Shown here in pieces: positions 17,934-28,071 of a stretch of 64,000 nt of DNA. The notes under the pieces were generated by a model. The model searched no databases. It was not told the DNA's origin and was given only the letters and a program-made list of their open reading frames with translations. The position numbers were made by a program, and so were the translations under genes. The stretch comes from Paramagnetospirillum magnetotacticum MS-1 (GTDB lineage Bacteria; Pseudomonadota; Alphaproteobacteria; Rhodospirillales; Magnetospirillaceae), in contig NZ_JXSL01000030.1 in the NCBI RefSeq assembly GCF_000829825.1, positions 441,501-505,500 of the forward strand, read 5' to 3'. The first letter of the stretch is position 1. Each line of letters starts with the position of its first letter.

Positions 17934-20900
17934 ATGCACATTGACCCGTCACAGCTTCCGGCGGCGAAGAACCTCGCCACTCCGGTCGCCGACACCAAGG
18001 ACGCGGGCGCGGACAAATCCGCCGCCGTGGTGATCGGCAAGGTGGACAAGCTCCAGGGCGACGCCTGGGTTATCCACGACGGCCAGAAAGTGCCCGCCAA
18101 GATCGGCGCGGCGCTGATGCAGGGCGATTCCGTCGAGACCGCCCAAGGCGCCCAGATTTCCCTGGTCTTCGCCGACCGCACCACCTTCGTCCTGAAGGAC
18201 AAGGGCCTGGTCGGGCTGGACGAATTCTCCTATGACCCCGCCACCAAGACCGGCAAGGAAAGCTTCCTGGTGGCCCAGGGCGGCTTCTCCTTCGTGTCGG
18301 GCGACATCGCCAAAACCCAGCCCGACGCGGCGCGCCTCGCCACCCCGGTGATGACCATGGGCATCCGCGGCACCACGGTGGGCGGCTCGGTGGCCGCCGA
18401 CGGCAATACCTCGGTGGCCCTGTTCCCAGATCCCGGCTCCAATTTCGTGGGCGAGGTCTCGGTCGCAGCACTCGGCGGCGGCGGCCAGAGCTTTACCCTG
18501 AACTCCGCCGGTTCGGGCATCGTCGGCGCGTCGTCCGGCGGCTCGTGGTCGGTCTCGGCCAATGCGAGCGCCGCCATCGCCGCCAGCATGCCAGCCCCCG
18601 CCCCGCCGCCCGCCGTGGCGCCCCCGCTGCCTGCCGCTCCTTCGGGGACGGGGGGAACGGGCGGCAAGACCGGTGGAAATACGGGCGGTGGCGAAGCGGC
18701 CGTGCAGGTTGCCGTCGAGGCGCCGCCTCCACCGCCACCGCCACCGCCGCCGCCCCCCCCACCACCTCCTCCTCCTCCTCCTCCCCCGCCGCCGCCGCCG
18801 CCGCCGCCGCCGCCTCCCGTGTCGGCCCCGCCACCACCGCCATCCAACGCGCCCAAGGTGGATAGCGTCAGCAACGCCACCTCCAGCGACCATAGCGGCC
18901 TGAGCACTGGCTCAATCTTGGCCAGCGATCCCGATCCGGTGGATACGGGCAAGCTCACCTATCACTTTGTCGCTGGCGGCAGCGCGCTGGACGCGACCCA
19001 CGACGCCAAGGTGACCAGCCACGGGACCATCACGCTGGACACCAAAGCGGGCACCTATACCTTCACGCCTAACGCAGCCGCAGCGGCCCTGGCGGCAGGG
19101 GCGACCGCCTCCGATAGCGCCAGCGTGGTGGTCAGCGATTCCCAGGGCCATTCCGTGACCGCCAGTATTGGCATCGACATTACCGGCACCAACGATGCGC
19201 CCACCCTCACCGGATCGGGCACCGTAGCCATGGCGGGCTCTCCCATTGCCGGGGCGGCGACGACCATTTCCATTGCCTCATTGGTATCCAACGCCACAGA
19301 TGCAGAGTCGGATGCTCTCACCATCTCGGCAGTCAGCGCCAGCAACGGCACCGCCGTCATAAGCGGGTCCAACATCGTCTACACGCCGTCTAGCAGCGGA
19401 GTGCTGACGCTCACCTATACGGTCGATGACGGCCACGGCGGCACGGTGACCGATTACGCCACCATCTCGGTGGGGGCTTCCGCCAATCACGCCCCGGTCA
19501 GCAATGCCACTCCGACGCTGCTCACCCTGGCCGAGGACACGTCGGTCAATATCGCCGGTTCCTGGCTGAAATCGCAGTTCACCACCAATGCCACCGACGC
19601 CGACGGCGACACTTTGACGGTGACCAACATCACCGCCAATCATGGCAACCTGTCCCTGTTGGGAGACGGAAGCTATACCTTCGTTCCCGATGCCGACTTC
19701 AACGGCACCGCCACCCTGACCGCCACCATCGACGACGGCCATGGCGGCACCACCACGGGACAGGCCACCATCGTCTATACCCCGGTCAACGATGCGCCCT
19801 TCTTGACGTGGGGGAGCGTCTTGCTGTTGGACGGCTACCAGAACATGGCCCGGACCATCACCAAGGCTGAATTGCTGGCCAATGCCGCCGATGCGGAGGG
19901 CGACACTCTGGACATCACCGGCCTGACCGCCGACAGCGGTACGCTGGTGGACAATGGAAACGGGACCTACACCTACACGCCCGCCACCAATTATACCGGC
20001 CCCGTCAATTTCACCTATACCGTCACCGACGGCCATGGCGGCACCGTCGCCGACAGCGCCTCGACAGGTGTGATCACTCCCACCTCTGTTCTGACGCAAG
20101 TGGGCACGGTGCTGCATTCGACCAGCGCCAGCAATGTGGTGGATACGGATTTCTTCGGTATCTCCGGAGCCGATACCCTGGTTTTTGAGGTGGCCACGGG
20201 AACCCAGAGCGTGACGCTGGACGCCTATGCGGCCTCGGCGGGTGTCACGAGGATTGACGCGTCGGGTGCCTCGGGAGGGGTCGCCAATACCGGCGGCGTG
20301 ACCGTCAACGCCTCGGCCTATTCCACCGCCGTCAGCATCAGCGGCGGCAGCGGTGCCGACACCTTCACCGGTGGTTCGGGGGCCGATTCCTTCGTGGGCG
20401 GCGGCGGCAACGATGTCATCCACGCGGCCAGCAACGACGCTCTGATCGATGGTGGGGCGGGAACGGCGGATGTGCTGTCCGTGGACGCCGTCAATTTCGA
20501 TGACGGGCTCGGCAATAACGGCCAGATCGTCAATATCGAGACCATCAACATCACCAATGCGACAACGGCGGGGCAGTGGTTCAAGTTTGATGACCAGAGT
20601 GATGGCTTCACCATCAATGTAACCAGTTCCGCCAACGTGACGGTCCAGGGCAGCCAGGGCAACGACATCATCAATGGTGGCAATGCCGGGGAATTTCTCT
20701 GGGGCGATCAGGGCAACGACACCATCGCCGGCGGCCAGGGCAACGACACCATCTTGGGTGGAGCGGGAACCGACGTGGCCGTGTTCACGGGCGCCATGGC
20801 CAACTACGCCGTCACCGCCAGCGGCGGCACGCTGACCGTGGCCGCCCAAAGCGGCACCGACGGCACCGACAAATTATCCGGCATGGAGACCCTGGCCTTC

Positions 20901-22607
20901 ACCGACGGCTCATTCACCGTATCGGCCTCGGGGACCACCCTGACCGCCCTGGGCTCGTCGAGCACCCTGACGGTGGGAAGTGGGATCACGGAAGTGGTTA
21001 TGGGAAGCGGCACCAACGAAGTCATTACCGACATGGCGACGCTGAGTGCCGGGCTGTCGATTCTGGGTGGGGCGGGGCTTGACCAACTGAAGATCAGTGA
21101 CACCGCCTCGGTCGGGTCCGTTCAACTCGCAGCTCTTTCCGGCGTCGAGATGTTGACCCTGTCTTCTACCAATACCACCTCTCAGACGGTGAATCTCGGC
21201 TCGGACGGGGTAAATTCCGAGGTCACGGTCATTGATGCCTCGGCCGCCACCGGGGGCGTCTATATCAATGCGGCACCGCGAACGACCGGCCTGACTCTGA
21301 TTGGCGGCGCAGGCAACGACCAATTCTTGGGCAGCCTTGGTAACGACACCATCACCGGCGGCGGCGGCACCAACTCCATGGATGGTGGCGGGGGAACCGA
21401 CACGGTGAGCTATGGCTCCATGACCAGTGGAATTACCGCCTCCATCGACGGCACATCGGCCACCATCACCCATTCCACCGGCACCGACAGCTTGACGAAT
21501 GTAGCGATCCTGCAGGGCTCCAACTATGCCGACACCTTCTCGGTCGCGTCGGCCTCGGCGGGGGTAACCGTCGATGGCGGGAGTGGCGTCGACACCATGG
21601 ATTATTCGGCCATGGGCGCAGGCATCACCGCCACCGTCACCGGCACCTCGGCCAGTGTCGTGCATTCCGGGGGAACCGACGCCATCACCCATGTGGAGGT
21701 CCTGGTAGGCTCCGGCTACGACGACGTCTTCACCGGCGGAACCGGCAACGACACCTTCTCCGGCGGGGCGGGCAACGACACCTTCTTCGGCGGTGTGGGC
21801 GCCGACCAACTGACTGGCGGGCTCGGCGCGGACACTTTCGTCTACACCGCGGCGGCCCAGTCCCAGGACAGCCTTTCGGCCCGCGACATCATCAGTGATT
21901 TCACCACCGGCACCGACCACATCAAACTGTCCCTGACCGGGACCCATGTGGATGTGTCGACCTTCAACGACAGCGCGGGAAGCTATAACGGCGGGCAGGC
22001 CACCCTGATGCTGGGCGGCGTGGTCGGCGACGGCTTCTATTCCAGCGGCGACGCGGCCTTCTATATCTATACCCAGGGCACGACCTCGGCCGTCGGCAGC
22101 GGCGACTATGTCATCGGCAGCACCAACGCCATCCATGCCGTGGATTTGCAGTTCGACATCACCGGCACCACCGGCAACGACACCCTGGTGGGCGGCGCAG
22201 GCGACGATACCCTGGCGGGCGGAGCTGGCACCAACACCCTAAGCGGCGGAAGCGGCTCGGATACCTTCGTCCTCGATGCGGGGGCAACCAGCACCGCCGT
22301 CATCACCGACTTCAATACGGCAGCCGACAATGTCACCCTGTCCAACGCCAGTTTCGGCCTGGGCAGCAGCGGGACGCTGAATAACGGCGTCAATTACGCC
22401 GAGGGTACCACCACCATCTCCGGCGCCGCCCAGAATTTCGGTTCCGGCACCGACGGCGTGGTGGCCATCCAGAACGGAGCCAATGTGGAAGTGTGGCACA
22501 CCACCAACATGGCCGCCGCCGACAACACCAATTCCCACCTGATGGCGACGCTGAACAACGTCAACACCAGCGCGCTGGACCAGACCAACTTCCATCTGGC
22601 GGTGTGA
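17934..22607 (+). CDS. Giant RTX protein with N-terminal FecR domain, poly-proline linker and Ig-like repeats (probable T1SS substrate)
   Basis: 1557 residues, 27 nt after the adaptor gene, with a GGGAGAAG ribosome-binding site. Residues about 35-165 form a FecR-like domain (VIHDGQKVPAKIGAALMQGD, FVLKDKGLVG, MGIRGTTVGG near 143). Residues 264-295 are 32 consecutive prolines. About 305-720 holds cadherin/VCBS-like repeats, each linked by NDAP or NHAP motifs (near 419, 518 and 619). From about 802 there are several blocks of calcium-binding GGxGxDxx(L/I/F) nonapeptides (e.g. GGAGNDTFFGGVGADQLTGG), the last near 1415-1435, followed by a glycine-poor C-terminal tail typical of T1SS signals. There is no Sec signal. 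Likely a cell-surface or secreted adhesin; the function is inferred only from architecture. Confidence 0.88.
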   Translation: MHIDPSQLPAAKNLATPVADTKDAGADKSAAVVIGKVDKLQGDAWVIHDGQKVPAKIGAALMQGDSVETAQGAQISLVFADRTTFVLKDKGLVGLDEFSYDPATKTGKESFLVAQGGFSFVSGDIAKTQPDAARLATPVMTMGIRGTTVGGSVAADGNTSVALFPDPGSNFVGEVSVAALGGGGQSFTLNSAGSGIVGASSGGSWSVSANASAAIAASMPAPAPPPAVAPPLPAAPSGTGGTGGKTGGNTGGGEAAVQVAVEAPPPPPPPPPPPPPPPPPPPPPPPPPPPPPPPPVSAPPPPPSNAPKVDSVSNATSSDHSGLSTGSILASDPDPVDTGKLTYHFVAGGSALDATHDAKVTSHGTITLDTKAGTYTFTPNAAAAALAAGATASDSASVVVSDSQGHSVTASIGIDITGTNDAPTLTGSGTVAMAGSPIAGAATTISIASLVSNATDAESDALTISAVSASNGTAVISGSNIVYTPSSSGVLTLTYTVDDGHGGTVTDYATISVGASANHAPVSNATPTLLTLAEDTSVNIAGSWLKSQFTTNATDADGDTLTVTNITANHGNLSLLGDGSYTFVPDADFNGTATLTATIDDGHGGTTTGQATIVYTPVNDAPFLTWGSVLLLDGYQNMARTITKAELLANAADAEGDTLDITGLTADSGTLVDNGNGTYTYTPATNYTGPVNFTYTVTDGHGGTVADSASTGVITPTSVLTQVGTVLHSTSASNVVDTDFFGISGADTLVFEVATGTQSVTLDAYAASAGVTRIDASGASGGVANTGGVTVNASAYSTAVSISGGSGADTFTGGSGADSFVGGGGNDVIHAASNDALIDGGAGTADVLSVDAVNFDDGLGNNGQIVNIETINITNATTAGQWFKFDDQSDGFTINVTSSANVTVQGSQGNDIINGGNAGEFLWGDQGNDTIAGGQGNDTILGGAGTDVAVFTGAMANYAVTASGGTLTVAAQSGTDGTDKLSGMETLAFTDGSFTVSASGTTLTALGSSSTLTVGSGITEVVMGSGTNEVITDMATLSAGLSILGGAGLDQLKISDTASVGSVQLAALSGVEMLTLSSTNTTSQTVNLGSDGVNSEVTVIDASAATGGVYINAAPRTTGLTLIGGAGNDQFLGSLGNDTITGGGGTNSMDGGGGTDTVSYGSMTSGITASIDGTSATITHSTGTDSLTNVAILQGSNYADTFSVASASAGVTVDGGSGVDTMDYSAMGAGITATVTGTSASVVHSGGTDAITHVEVLVGSGYDDVFTGGTGNDTFSGGAGNDTFFGGVGADQLTGGLGADTFVYTAAAQSQDSLSARDIISDFTTGTDHIKLSLTGTHVDVSTFNDSAGSYNGGQATLMLGGVVGDGFYSSGDAAFYIYTQGTTSAVGSGDYVIGSTNAIHAVDLQFDITGTTGNDTLVGGAGDDTLAGGAGTNTLSGGSGSDTFVLDAGATSTAVITDFNTAADNVTLSNASFGLGSSGTLNNGVNYAEGTTTISGAAQNFGSGTDGVVAIQNGANVEVWHTTNMAAADNTNSHLMATLNNVNTSALDQTNFHLAV
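18723..18818 (+). repeat. CCN trinucleotide tract encoding 32 prolines
   Basis: Ninety-six bases of CCG/CCA/CCT/CCC codons, with internal (CCT)6 and (CCG)9 runs. Length changes would be in frame, so the tract can vary linker length without breaking the reading frame. Confidence 0.95.
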
Positions 22608-22616
22608 TACCAGGCC

Positions 22617-22722
22617 CCTCAATCGCCGGGCGCCGCCTGTGGCGGCTTGGCTCCCCCCGCATAAGCGGCGCGGCCCCTTGGGCCTAGCCAAATCCCATTG
22701 AGCATGGCTCATCGGGATTTGG
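22617..22722. repeat. Dispersed structured repeat, copy 2, ending in a terminator-like hairpin
   Basis: It begins CCTCAATCGCCGGGCG, as at 9248. Then come a hairpin (GCCGCC-TGT-GGCGGC), TTGGCT, a second hairpin with an ATAA loop (CCGC-ATAA-GCGG), and a long hairpin with arms CCAAATCCC (22688-22696) and GGGATTTGG (22714-22722) plus inner GAGC/GCTC. It lies between the convergent RTX and UDG genes, so the last hairpin may end both transcripts, although a U-tract is lacking. Confidence 0.65.
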
Positions 22723-22743
22723 TGCGAACGCGTCTTAAGAGAA

Positions 22744-23583
22744 TCAATGCCGCGCCGATGCCAGCTTCTTGGCGATCATCAAGAGGTCGCGCCAGGCATC
22801 GCGCTTGGCGTCGGGGGTGCGCAGCAGATAGGCGGGGTGGAAGGTGGCGAGAGCCGGGATGGGCCGGGGCAGACCGGGCGAGTTGAACTCGAACCATTGG
22901 CCCCGAAGCCGGTTGATGCCGTCGGCCTTGGCCAGGACCGCAGCCGCCGCCGCGCCCCCCAGCAGGATCAACACCTGGGGGTCCACTAGTTCGATATGGC
23001 GAGTGAGGAAGGGCATGCATACCGCCACTTCGTCGGGGGTAGGCTTGCGGTTGGCGGGCGGACGCCAGGGCACCACATTGGTGATGTAACAACTGGTCCG
23101 ATCCAGCCCGATGGAGGCCAGCATGCGGTCCAGCAACTTGCCGCTGGGGCCCACGAAGGGCAGGCCGCGCCGGTCCTCCTCCTGGCCCGGCGCTTCGCCG
23201 ATGCACATGACCGAGGCCTCCGGGTTGCCGTCGCCGAACACGGTGGAACTGGCCGCCTGCTTCAGCGGCAGCCCCTCGAATCCCTCCATGGCATGGCGGA
23301 GCGCCTGCAGGTCCGCACACGACGCCGCCAGATGGGCGGCGGTGCCGGGCAGCGCCGAAGCCGATAACGAGGCCCCGGTCGGGGCGGCCATGGGCTCGGC
23401 CTGCCGGGGGGAATGACGCGGCGGAGCGACGGCGGGCGCGGCAGCAGCGGCGCGGCTTTCCACCGCGCGGCGCGACGTGGCGTAGCGGTCCACCGGCTCT
23501 TCGCCCATGGACTCATCCACACCGGCTTCCAGATACCAGCGCAGGATGTCGTAAGGATTGGGAGTGGCGGAAACGGTGGTCAT
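22744..23583 (-). CDS. Family-4-like uracil-DNA glycosylase
   Basis: 279 residues. It would excise uracil from DNA in base-excision repair. Motif A is [17 protein letters not shown], followed by [20 protein letters not shown]; motif B is [10 protein letters not shown]. An N-terminal Ala/Pro-rich region (1-95) precedes the catalytic domain. The [4Fe-4S] ligand set of classical family-4 enzymes looks incomplete: the CxxC position reads FEGL, the KCRPP position reads PWRPP, and only the cysteine of AVCMPFL remains. Convergent with the RTX gene and divergent from the ETF-QO gene. Confidence 0.88.
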   Translation of the reverse strand: MTTVSATPNPYDILRWYLEAGVDESMGEEPVDRYATSRRAVESRAAAAAPAVAPPRHSPRQAEPMAAPTGASLSASALPGTAAHLAASCADLQALRHAMEGFEGLPLKQAASSTVFGDGNPEASVMCIGEAPGQEEDRRGLPFVGPSGKLLDRMLASIGLDRTSCYITNVVPWRPPANRKPTPDEVAVCMPFLTRHIELVDPQVLILLGGAAAAAVLAKADGINRLRGQWFEFNSPGLPRPIPALATFHPAYLLRTPDAKRDAWRDLLMIAKKLASARH

Positions 23584-23759
23584 GGCGGCGATTTTAGCAG
23601 CCCCGACGAAAGGCGGGGAAATATTTGAGACACATTCTTTCCTTAAATATGCCCATAAGGAATCGAATCGATCCCATCCGCTGTGCTATAGAGGCATCCA
23701 GAGGTCCGTATCGGGCGTTAACCAGTGGAACGGGTGACGCAAGGGGAGTAGCAGGTCTA

Positions 23760-25382
23760 ATGGAACGTGAATCCATGGAATTTGACGTCGTCGTGGTGGG
23801 TGGTGGGCCTTCGGGTCTGACGGCCGCGATCCGTCTTAAGCAGATCAATCCCGAACTGAACGTCTGCGTTCTGGAGAAGGGCTCGGAAGTGGGCGCCCAT
23901 ATCCTGTCGGGCGCGGTGATCGAGACCCGCGCCCTGGCGGAGCTATTTCCCGACTGGAAAGAGCGTGAGGCCCCGCTGCTGACTCCGGCCAGCGACGACC
24001 GCTTCATGTTCCTGACCGAGTCCAAGGCCATCCGCCTGATGACTCCGCCGCAGATGAACAATCACGGCAATTTCATCGTGTCGCTCGGCAACTTCACCCG
24101 CTGGCTGGGCCAACAGGCCGAGGCTTTGGGTGTGGAGATTTTCGCCGGTTTCGCCGCCGCCGAGGTCCTGTATCACGAGGACGGCTCGGTCAAGGGCGTG
24201 GCCACCGGCGATATGGGCATCGGCAAGGACGGCCAACCCACCCACAACTTTACCCCGGGCGTCGAGCTTTGGGCCCGCCAGACCATCTTCTCCGAGGGTT
24301 GCCGCGGTAGCCTCACCAAGACGCTGTTCGAGAAATTCGACCTGCGCGCCGAGTGCGAGGACCAGACCTACGGCATCGGCATTAAGGAATTGTGGGAGGT
24401 CGATCCGGCCAAGCACAAGCCCGGCACCATTCTGCACACCGTCGGCTGGCCGCTCGATACCCAGACCTATGGCGGCTCGTTCCTCTATCACCTGGAGAAC
24501 AATCAGGTGGCGGTGGGCTTCGTGGTCGGCCTGGACTACGCCAATCCCCATCTGTCGCCCTTCGACGAATTCCAGCGCTTCAAGACCCATCCGGCCATCC
24601 GCCCCCTGTTCGAGGGCGGCCGCCGAATCTCCTACGGCGCCCGCGCCCTGTCGGAAGGCGGCTTCCAGTCCATTCCCAAGCTGTCCTTCCCCGGCGGCGT
24701 GCTGGTGGGCGATACGGCGGGCTTCCTCAACGTGCCCAAGATCAAGGGCACCCACACCGCAATGAAGTCGGCCATGGTCGCCGCCGAGGCCGTGGCCGAG
24801 GCCCTGGGTCATGAGGGCGGGTCGCACGAAGTGACCGCCTATGCCGAGCATCTGAAGAAGAGCTGGGTATGGTCGGAACTGCACACCGTGCGCAACATCC
24901 GTCCCAGCTTCCACTGGGGCCTGTGGGGCGGCATCGCCTATTCGGCGCTTGAGACCTATCTGTTCAGGGGCAAGATGCCCTGGACGCTCCACCACCAGCC
25001 CGACCACCTGGCCCTGAAGCGGGCCTCGGAATGCCCGAAGATCACTTACCCCAAGCCCGACGGCGTGGTCAGCTTCGACAAGCTGTCCTCGGTGTTCATC
25101 TCGAGCACCAATCACGAGGAAAACCAGCCCGCCCATCTGAAACTGCGTGATGCGGCGGTGCCCATCGCCATCAATCTCGAGCATTACGACGCCCCCGAGC
25201 AGCGCTACTGCCCGGCTGGCGTCTATGAGATCGTGCGGGCCGATGACGGCTCCAATCCGAGACTGCAGATCAACGCGCAGAACTGCCTGCACTGCAAGAC
25301 CTGCGACATCAAGGACCCCACCCAGAACATCAATTGGGTGGTTCCCGAAGGTGGCGGTGGACCGAACTATCCCAACATGTAA
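23760..25382 (+). CDS. Electron-transfer flavoprotein-ubiquinone oxidoreductase
   Basis: 540 residues from ATG 23760; an ATG at 23775 ([11 protein letters not shown]) is also possible. ETF-QO passes electrons from acyl-CoA dehydrogenases via ETF to ubiquinone at the inner membrane. The FAD-binding [15 protein letters not shown] opens the protein. The middle contains [16 protein letters not shown] and the quinone/FAD region YGGSFLYHL and [14 protein letters not shown]. The C-terminal ferredoxin-like cluster domain shows YCPAGVYEI and C-x2-C-x2-C in [18 protein letters not shown] strong terminator follows. Functionally it fits with the propionyl-CoA module 14 kb away, since both serve fatty-acid and branched-chain amino-acid catabolism. 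Confidence 0.95.
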   Translation: MERESMEFDVVVVGGGPSGLTAAIRLKQINPELNVCVLEKGSEVGAHILSGAVIETRALAELFPDWKEREAPLLTPASDDRFMFLTESKAIRLMTPPQMNNHGNFIVSLGNFTRWLGQQAEALGVEIFAGFAAAEVLYHEDGSVKGVATGDMGIGKDGQPTHNFTPGVELWARQTIFSEGCRGSLTKTLFEKFDLRAECEDQTYGIGIKELWEVDPAKHKPGTILHTVGWPLDTQTYGGSFLYHLENNQVAVGFVVGLDYANPHLSPFDEFQRFKTHPAIRPLFEGGRRISYGARALSEGGFQSIPKLSFPGGVLVGDTAGFLNVPKIKGTHTAMKSAMVAAEAVAEALGHEGGSHEVTAYAEHLKKSWVWSELHTVRNIRPSFHWGLWGGIAYSALETYLFRGKMPWTLHHQPDHLALKRASECPKITYPKPDGVVSFDKLSSVFISSTNHEENQPAHLKLRDAAVPIAINLEHYDAPEQRYCPAGVYEIVRADDGSNPRLQINAQNCLHCKTCDIKDPTQNINWVVPEGGGGPNYPNM

Positions 25383-25388
25383 GAGTAT

Positions 25389-25429
25389 CCGGGGCGCCAG
25401 TTGAAAATCGGGCGCCCCGGTTTCCTTTT
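25389..25429 (+). terminator. Intrinsic terminator after the ETF-QO gene
   Basis: A perfect 10-bp stem CCGGGGCGCC (25389-25398) / GGCGCCCCGG (25411-25420), with the T-rich tail TTTCCTTTT. Confidence 0.9.
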
Positions 25430-25446
25430 GACCTAAGGTGTTGGGC

Positions 25447-27147
25447 GTGAAGCGGTTCGGGATTCTTGTGATGGCGGCGGCGATCGGGGCCGGGCTGGCA
25501 GCCTGTGCGCCGCGGCCCGATATGTCCGCCAATGACAGTGTCGGAAGTGGCAATGGGACGGGCCTGGGCGCCTATCTGGCCGGGCGTTTCGCCCATGCGC
25601 GCGGCGACACCCAGGCGGCGGCCGAATATTATTCCATCGCCGCCCGGCGCGACCCCGACAATATCGACATTCAGCAGCGCAGCTTTGCCCTGCTGCTGGC
25701 CGAGGGCCGCCTGGACGAGGCCGGGCTCATCGCCCAGCGTCTGCTGGTCATCGACGACGATTCCCCCCTGCCCACCCTGGTGATGGGGGTGCAGGAGGCG
25801 CGCGCCGGCCGCTTCGACCTGGCGGAAAAGCGTTTCTCCGCCCTGCCCGCCAAGGGCATCAATGGTTTTCTCGGCCCGCTGCTGACCGCCTGGAGCCGCG
25901 CCGCCCAGGGCCAGTTCGATGAGGGTCTCGCCACCCTGTCGCCCCGCGCCGATACCGCAGGCTTTGCTCCCATCTGGGAATATCACGCCGGGCTGATGGG
26001 CGATCTGGCCGGTCGGCCGGATGTGGCCGAGGCCCATTTCAAGGCGGCCCTGGCCAATCAGACCAGCGTGCGCACCGTGGAGGCCGCGGGCACTTGGTAT
26101 CAGCGGGCGGGCCGCATGGACGAAGCCAAGGCGCTCTACGAACGCTATCATGCCGAGCATGGCGACCGCTCGCTGCTGGACGGCCGCCGCCAGTTGGCGG
26201 CGGGCGCCGCCCTGCCCCGCGTGGTGACGAGCGCCACCGAGGGTCTGGCCGAGGCGCTGTTCGACACCTCGTCCCTGGTGCGCCAGGGCAATGCCCAGGA
26301 ATTGTCCCTGGTCTTCTCGCGCCTGGCGCTCAGCCTGCGACCCGACTTCCCCCTGGCCCAGCTTCTGCTCGCCGATGCCATGATGGCCCAGGGGCGGCTG
26401 GAGGATGCCAACACGCTCTACCGCTCCATGAACCGCGCCAGCCAGCCGGGAGCCTTCGCCCGGCTCAAGCTGGCGGTGAATCTGGACGAGTTGAAGCAGA
26501 CCGACGCCGCCATCGCCGAATTGAAATCCCTGGCGGCAGAGTGGCCGGATTCCCCCGAAGCCATGATGACCCTGGGCGACATCCTGCGCCGCCACAAGCG
26601 TTATTCCGAGGCCGCCGATGCCTATGGCACGGCCCTGGCCCGTAATAATGGAGCCAAGGAACCGCGCAACTGGGCGCTGTATTACGCCCGCGGCATCGCC
26701 TATGAGCGGGCCAAACAGTGGTCCAAGGCCGAGCCCGATATGCTCGAAGCGCTGCGCCTCAGCCCCGACCAGCCCGACGTCCTCAACTACCTGGGCTATA
26801 CCTGGGTGGACCAGGGCATCAATGTGGAGAAGGGCCGCAAGCTGATCGAGCGCGCCGTGGAACTGCGGCCCAATGACGGGGCCATCGTCGATTCGCTGGG
26901 CTGGGCGCTCTATCGCATGGGCGAATTCCAGGCGGCGGTGAAATATCTCGAACGCGCCTCCGAGCTCAAGCCCGAGGACGCCACCGTCAACGAGCATCTG
27001 GGCGACGCCTTCTGGCGGGTGGGACGCGAGACCGAGGCCCGTTACCAATGGAAACGCGCCATGGGCCTCGACCCCGAACCCGAGCAGATCGAGCCCTTAA
27101 AGGCCAAGATCTCCACTGGCCGGTTGCCCGGCATTCCGCTCAAATAG
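25447..27147 (+). CDS. TPR-repeat lipoprotein
   Basis: About 566 residues from GTG 25447, with TAAGG upstream; a GTG at 25438 would add three residues. A lipoprotein signal (VMAAAIGAGLAACAP) is followed by tandem tetratricopeptide repeats across most of the protein. Clear units include AEYYSIAARRDPDNIDIQQR, DAYGTALARNNG, MLEALRLSPDQPDVLNYLGY, IERAVELRPNDGAIVDSLGW and YLERASELKPEDATVNEHLG. Proteins of this type act as periplasmic assembly scaffolds; a specific role is not visible. ispE follows after 14 nt and is probably co-transcribed, a pairing common in alphaproteobacteria. Confidence 0.85.
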   Translation: MKRFGILVMAAAIGAGLAACAPRPDMSANDSVGSGNGTGLGAYLAGRFAHARGDTQAAAEYYSIAARRDPDNIDIQQRSFALLLAEGRLDEAGLIAQRLLVIDDDSPLPTLVMGVQEARAGRFDLAEKRFSALPAKGINGFLGPLLTAWSRAAQGQFDEGLATLSPRADTAGFAPIWEYHAGLMGDLAGRPDVAEAHFKAALANQTSVRTVEAAGTWYQRAGRMDEAKALYERYHAEHGDRSLLDGRRQLAAGAALPRVVTSATEGLAEALFDTSSLVRQGNAQELSLVFSRLALSLRPDFPLAQLLLADAMMAQGRLEDANTLYRSMNRASQPGAFARLKLAVNLDELKQTDAAIAELKSLAAEWPDSPEAMMTLGDILRRHKRYSEAADAYGTALARNNGAKEPRNWALYYARGIAYERAKQWSKAEPDMLEALRLSPDQPDVLNYLGYTWVDQGINVEKGRKLIERAVELRPNDGAIVDSLGWALYRMGEFQAAVKYLERASELKPEDATVNEHLGDAFWRVGRETEARYQWKRAMGLDPEPEQIEPLKAKISTGRLPGIPLK

Positions 27148-27161
27148 ACGGCAGGACCACC

Positions 27162-28022
27162 ATGACCAGCTTCACGATCGAGGCGCCAGCCAAGGTCAAT
27201 CTGACCCTCCATGTGGTCGGCAAGCGCGAGGACGGCTATCACCTGCTGGATTCCCTGGTGGCCTTTGCCGGCGTGGGCGACACCCTGGAATTCAGCCCGT
27301 CGGGCACCTTGAGCCTGGACGTCAGCGGCCCTACGGCAAGCCAGATCCCCACCGAAGGCGAGAACATCATCCTCAAGGCCGCCCGCCTGCTGGCCGAGGC
27401 CACGGGCGTGAGCAAGGGTGGCGCCATCCGCCTGACCAAGCGCCTGCCGGTGGCCGCCGGAATCGGCGGCGGCTCGGCCGATGCCGCTGCGGCGCTGAAA
27501 GGCCTGATGCGCTTGTGGGATGTTTCCCTGGCCCCCGAAGCCTTGCGCAATCTGGCCCTGTCCATCGGCGCCGACGTGCCGGTCTGCTTGGCCGGAACGC
27601 CCATGCGCATGATGGGAGTAGGCGAAGTGCTCGAACCCGCCCCCGCCTTGCCGCCCGCTTGGCTTGTCCTGGTCAATCCCATGGTGCCGCTGCACACGCC
27701 GCCGGTTTTCAAGGCCCGCACCGGCCCCTTCTCATCCGCCGATCCCTTGCGCGAAAGCCCCGGTGATGCGAAGGCCCTGGCCCTGGCCCTGGCCGCCAGG
27801 CGCAACGACCTGACGCCGCCGGCCATCACCATCGAGCCGGTGGTGGGTGAAGTCCTGGCCGCCATCGCCACCACCGCCGATTGCCTGCTGCCGCGCATGT
27901 CGGGTTCAGGGGCCACCTGCTTCGGCCTTTATGCCCAGGAAGCCCAGGCCCGGCTCGCCGCCGCCCAACTTATCGCCGCCCATCCCGGCTGGTGGATCGC
28001 GCCCGCGCAATTGCTGTCTTGA
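27162..28022 (+). CDS. ispE: 4-diphosphocytidyl-2-C-methyl-D-erythritol kinase
   Basis: 286 residues from ATG 27162. IspE phosphorylates CDP-ME in the MEP route to isoprenoids. GHMP-kinase motifs are present: N-terminal IEAPAKVNLTLHVVGKREDG, the ATP loop VAAGIGGGSADAAAAL, and the C-terminal PRMSGSGATCFGLY. In-frame upstream codons overlap the TPR gene and are not family-like. Confidence 0.96.
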   Translation: MTSFTIEAPAKVNLTLHVVGKREDGYHLLDSLVAFAGVGDTLEFSPSGTLSLDVSGPTASQIPTEGENIILKAARLLAEATGVSKGGAIRLTKRLPVAAGIGGGSADAAAALKGLMRLWDVSLAPEALRNLALSIGADVPVCLAGTPMRMMGVGEVLEPAPALPPAWLVLVNPMVPLHTPPVFKARTGPFSSADPLRESPGDAKALALALAARRNDLTPPAITIEPVVGEVLAAIATTADCLLPRMSGSGATCFGLYAQEAQARLAAAQLIAAHPGWWIAPAQLLS

Positions 28023-28071
28023 GGCCGTTGAAAGTCTCGGCGGGTCGAGCTATGTTGCCCGCCCGCGCTGA

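Noticed and set aside
20340-22270. Regular short repeats that could suggest a CRISPR array or DNA tandem repeat
   Set aside because: The periodicity is that of RTX nonapeptide codons within a single open frame; units are degenerate at DNA level and there are no spacers.
25330-27048. 572-codon open frame antisense to the TPR gene
   Set aside because: Shadow of a high-GC coding region; the plus-strand frame has a signal peptide and repeats.
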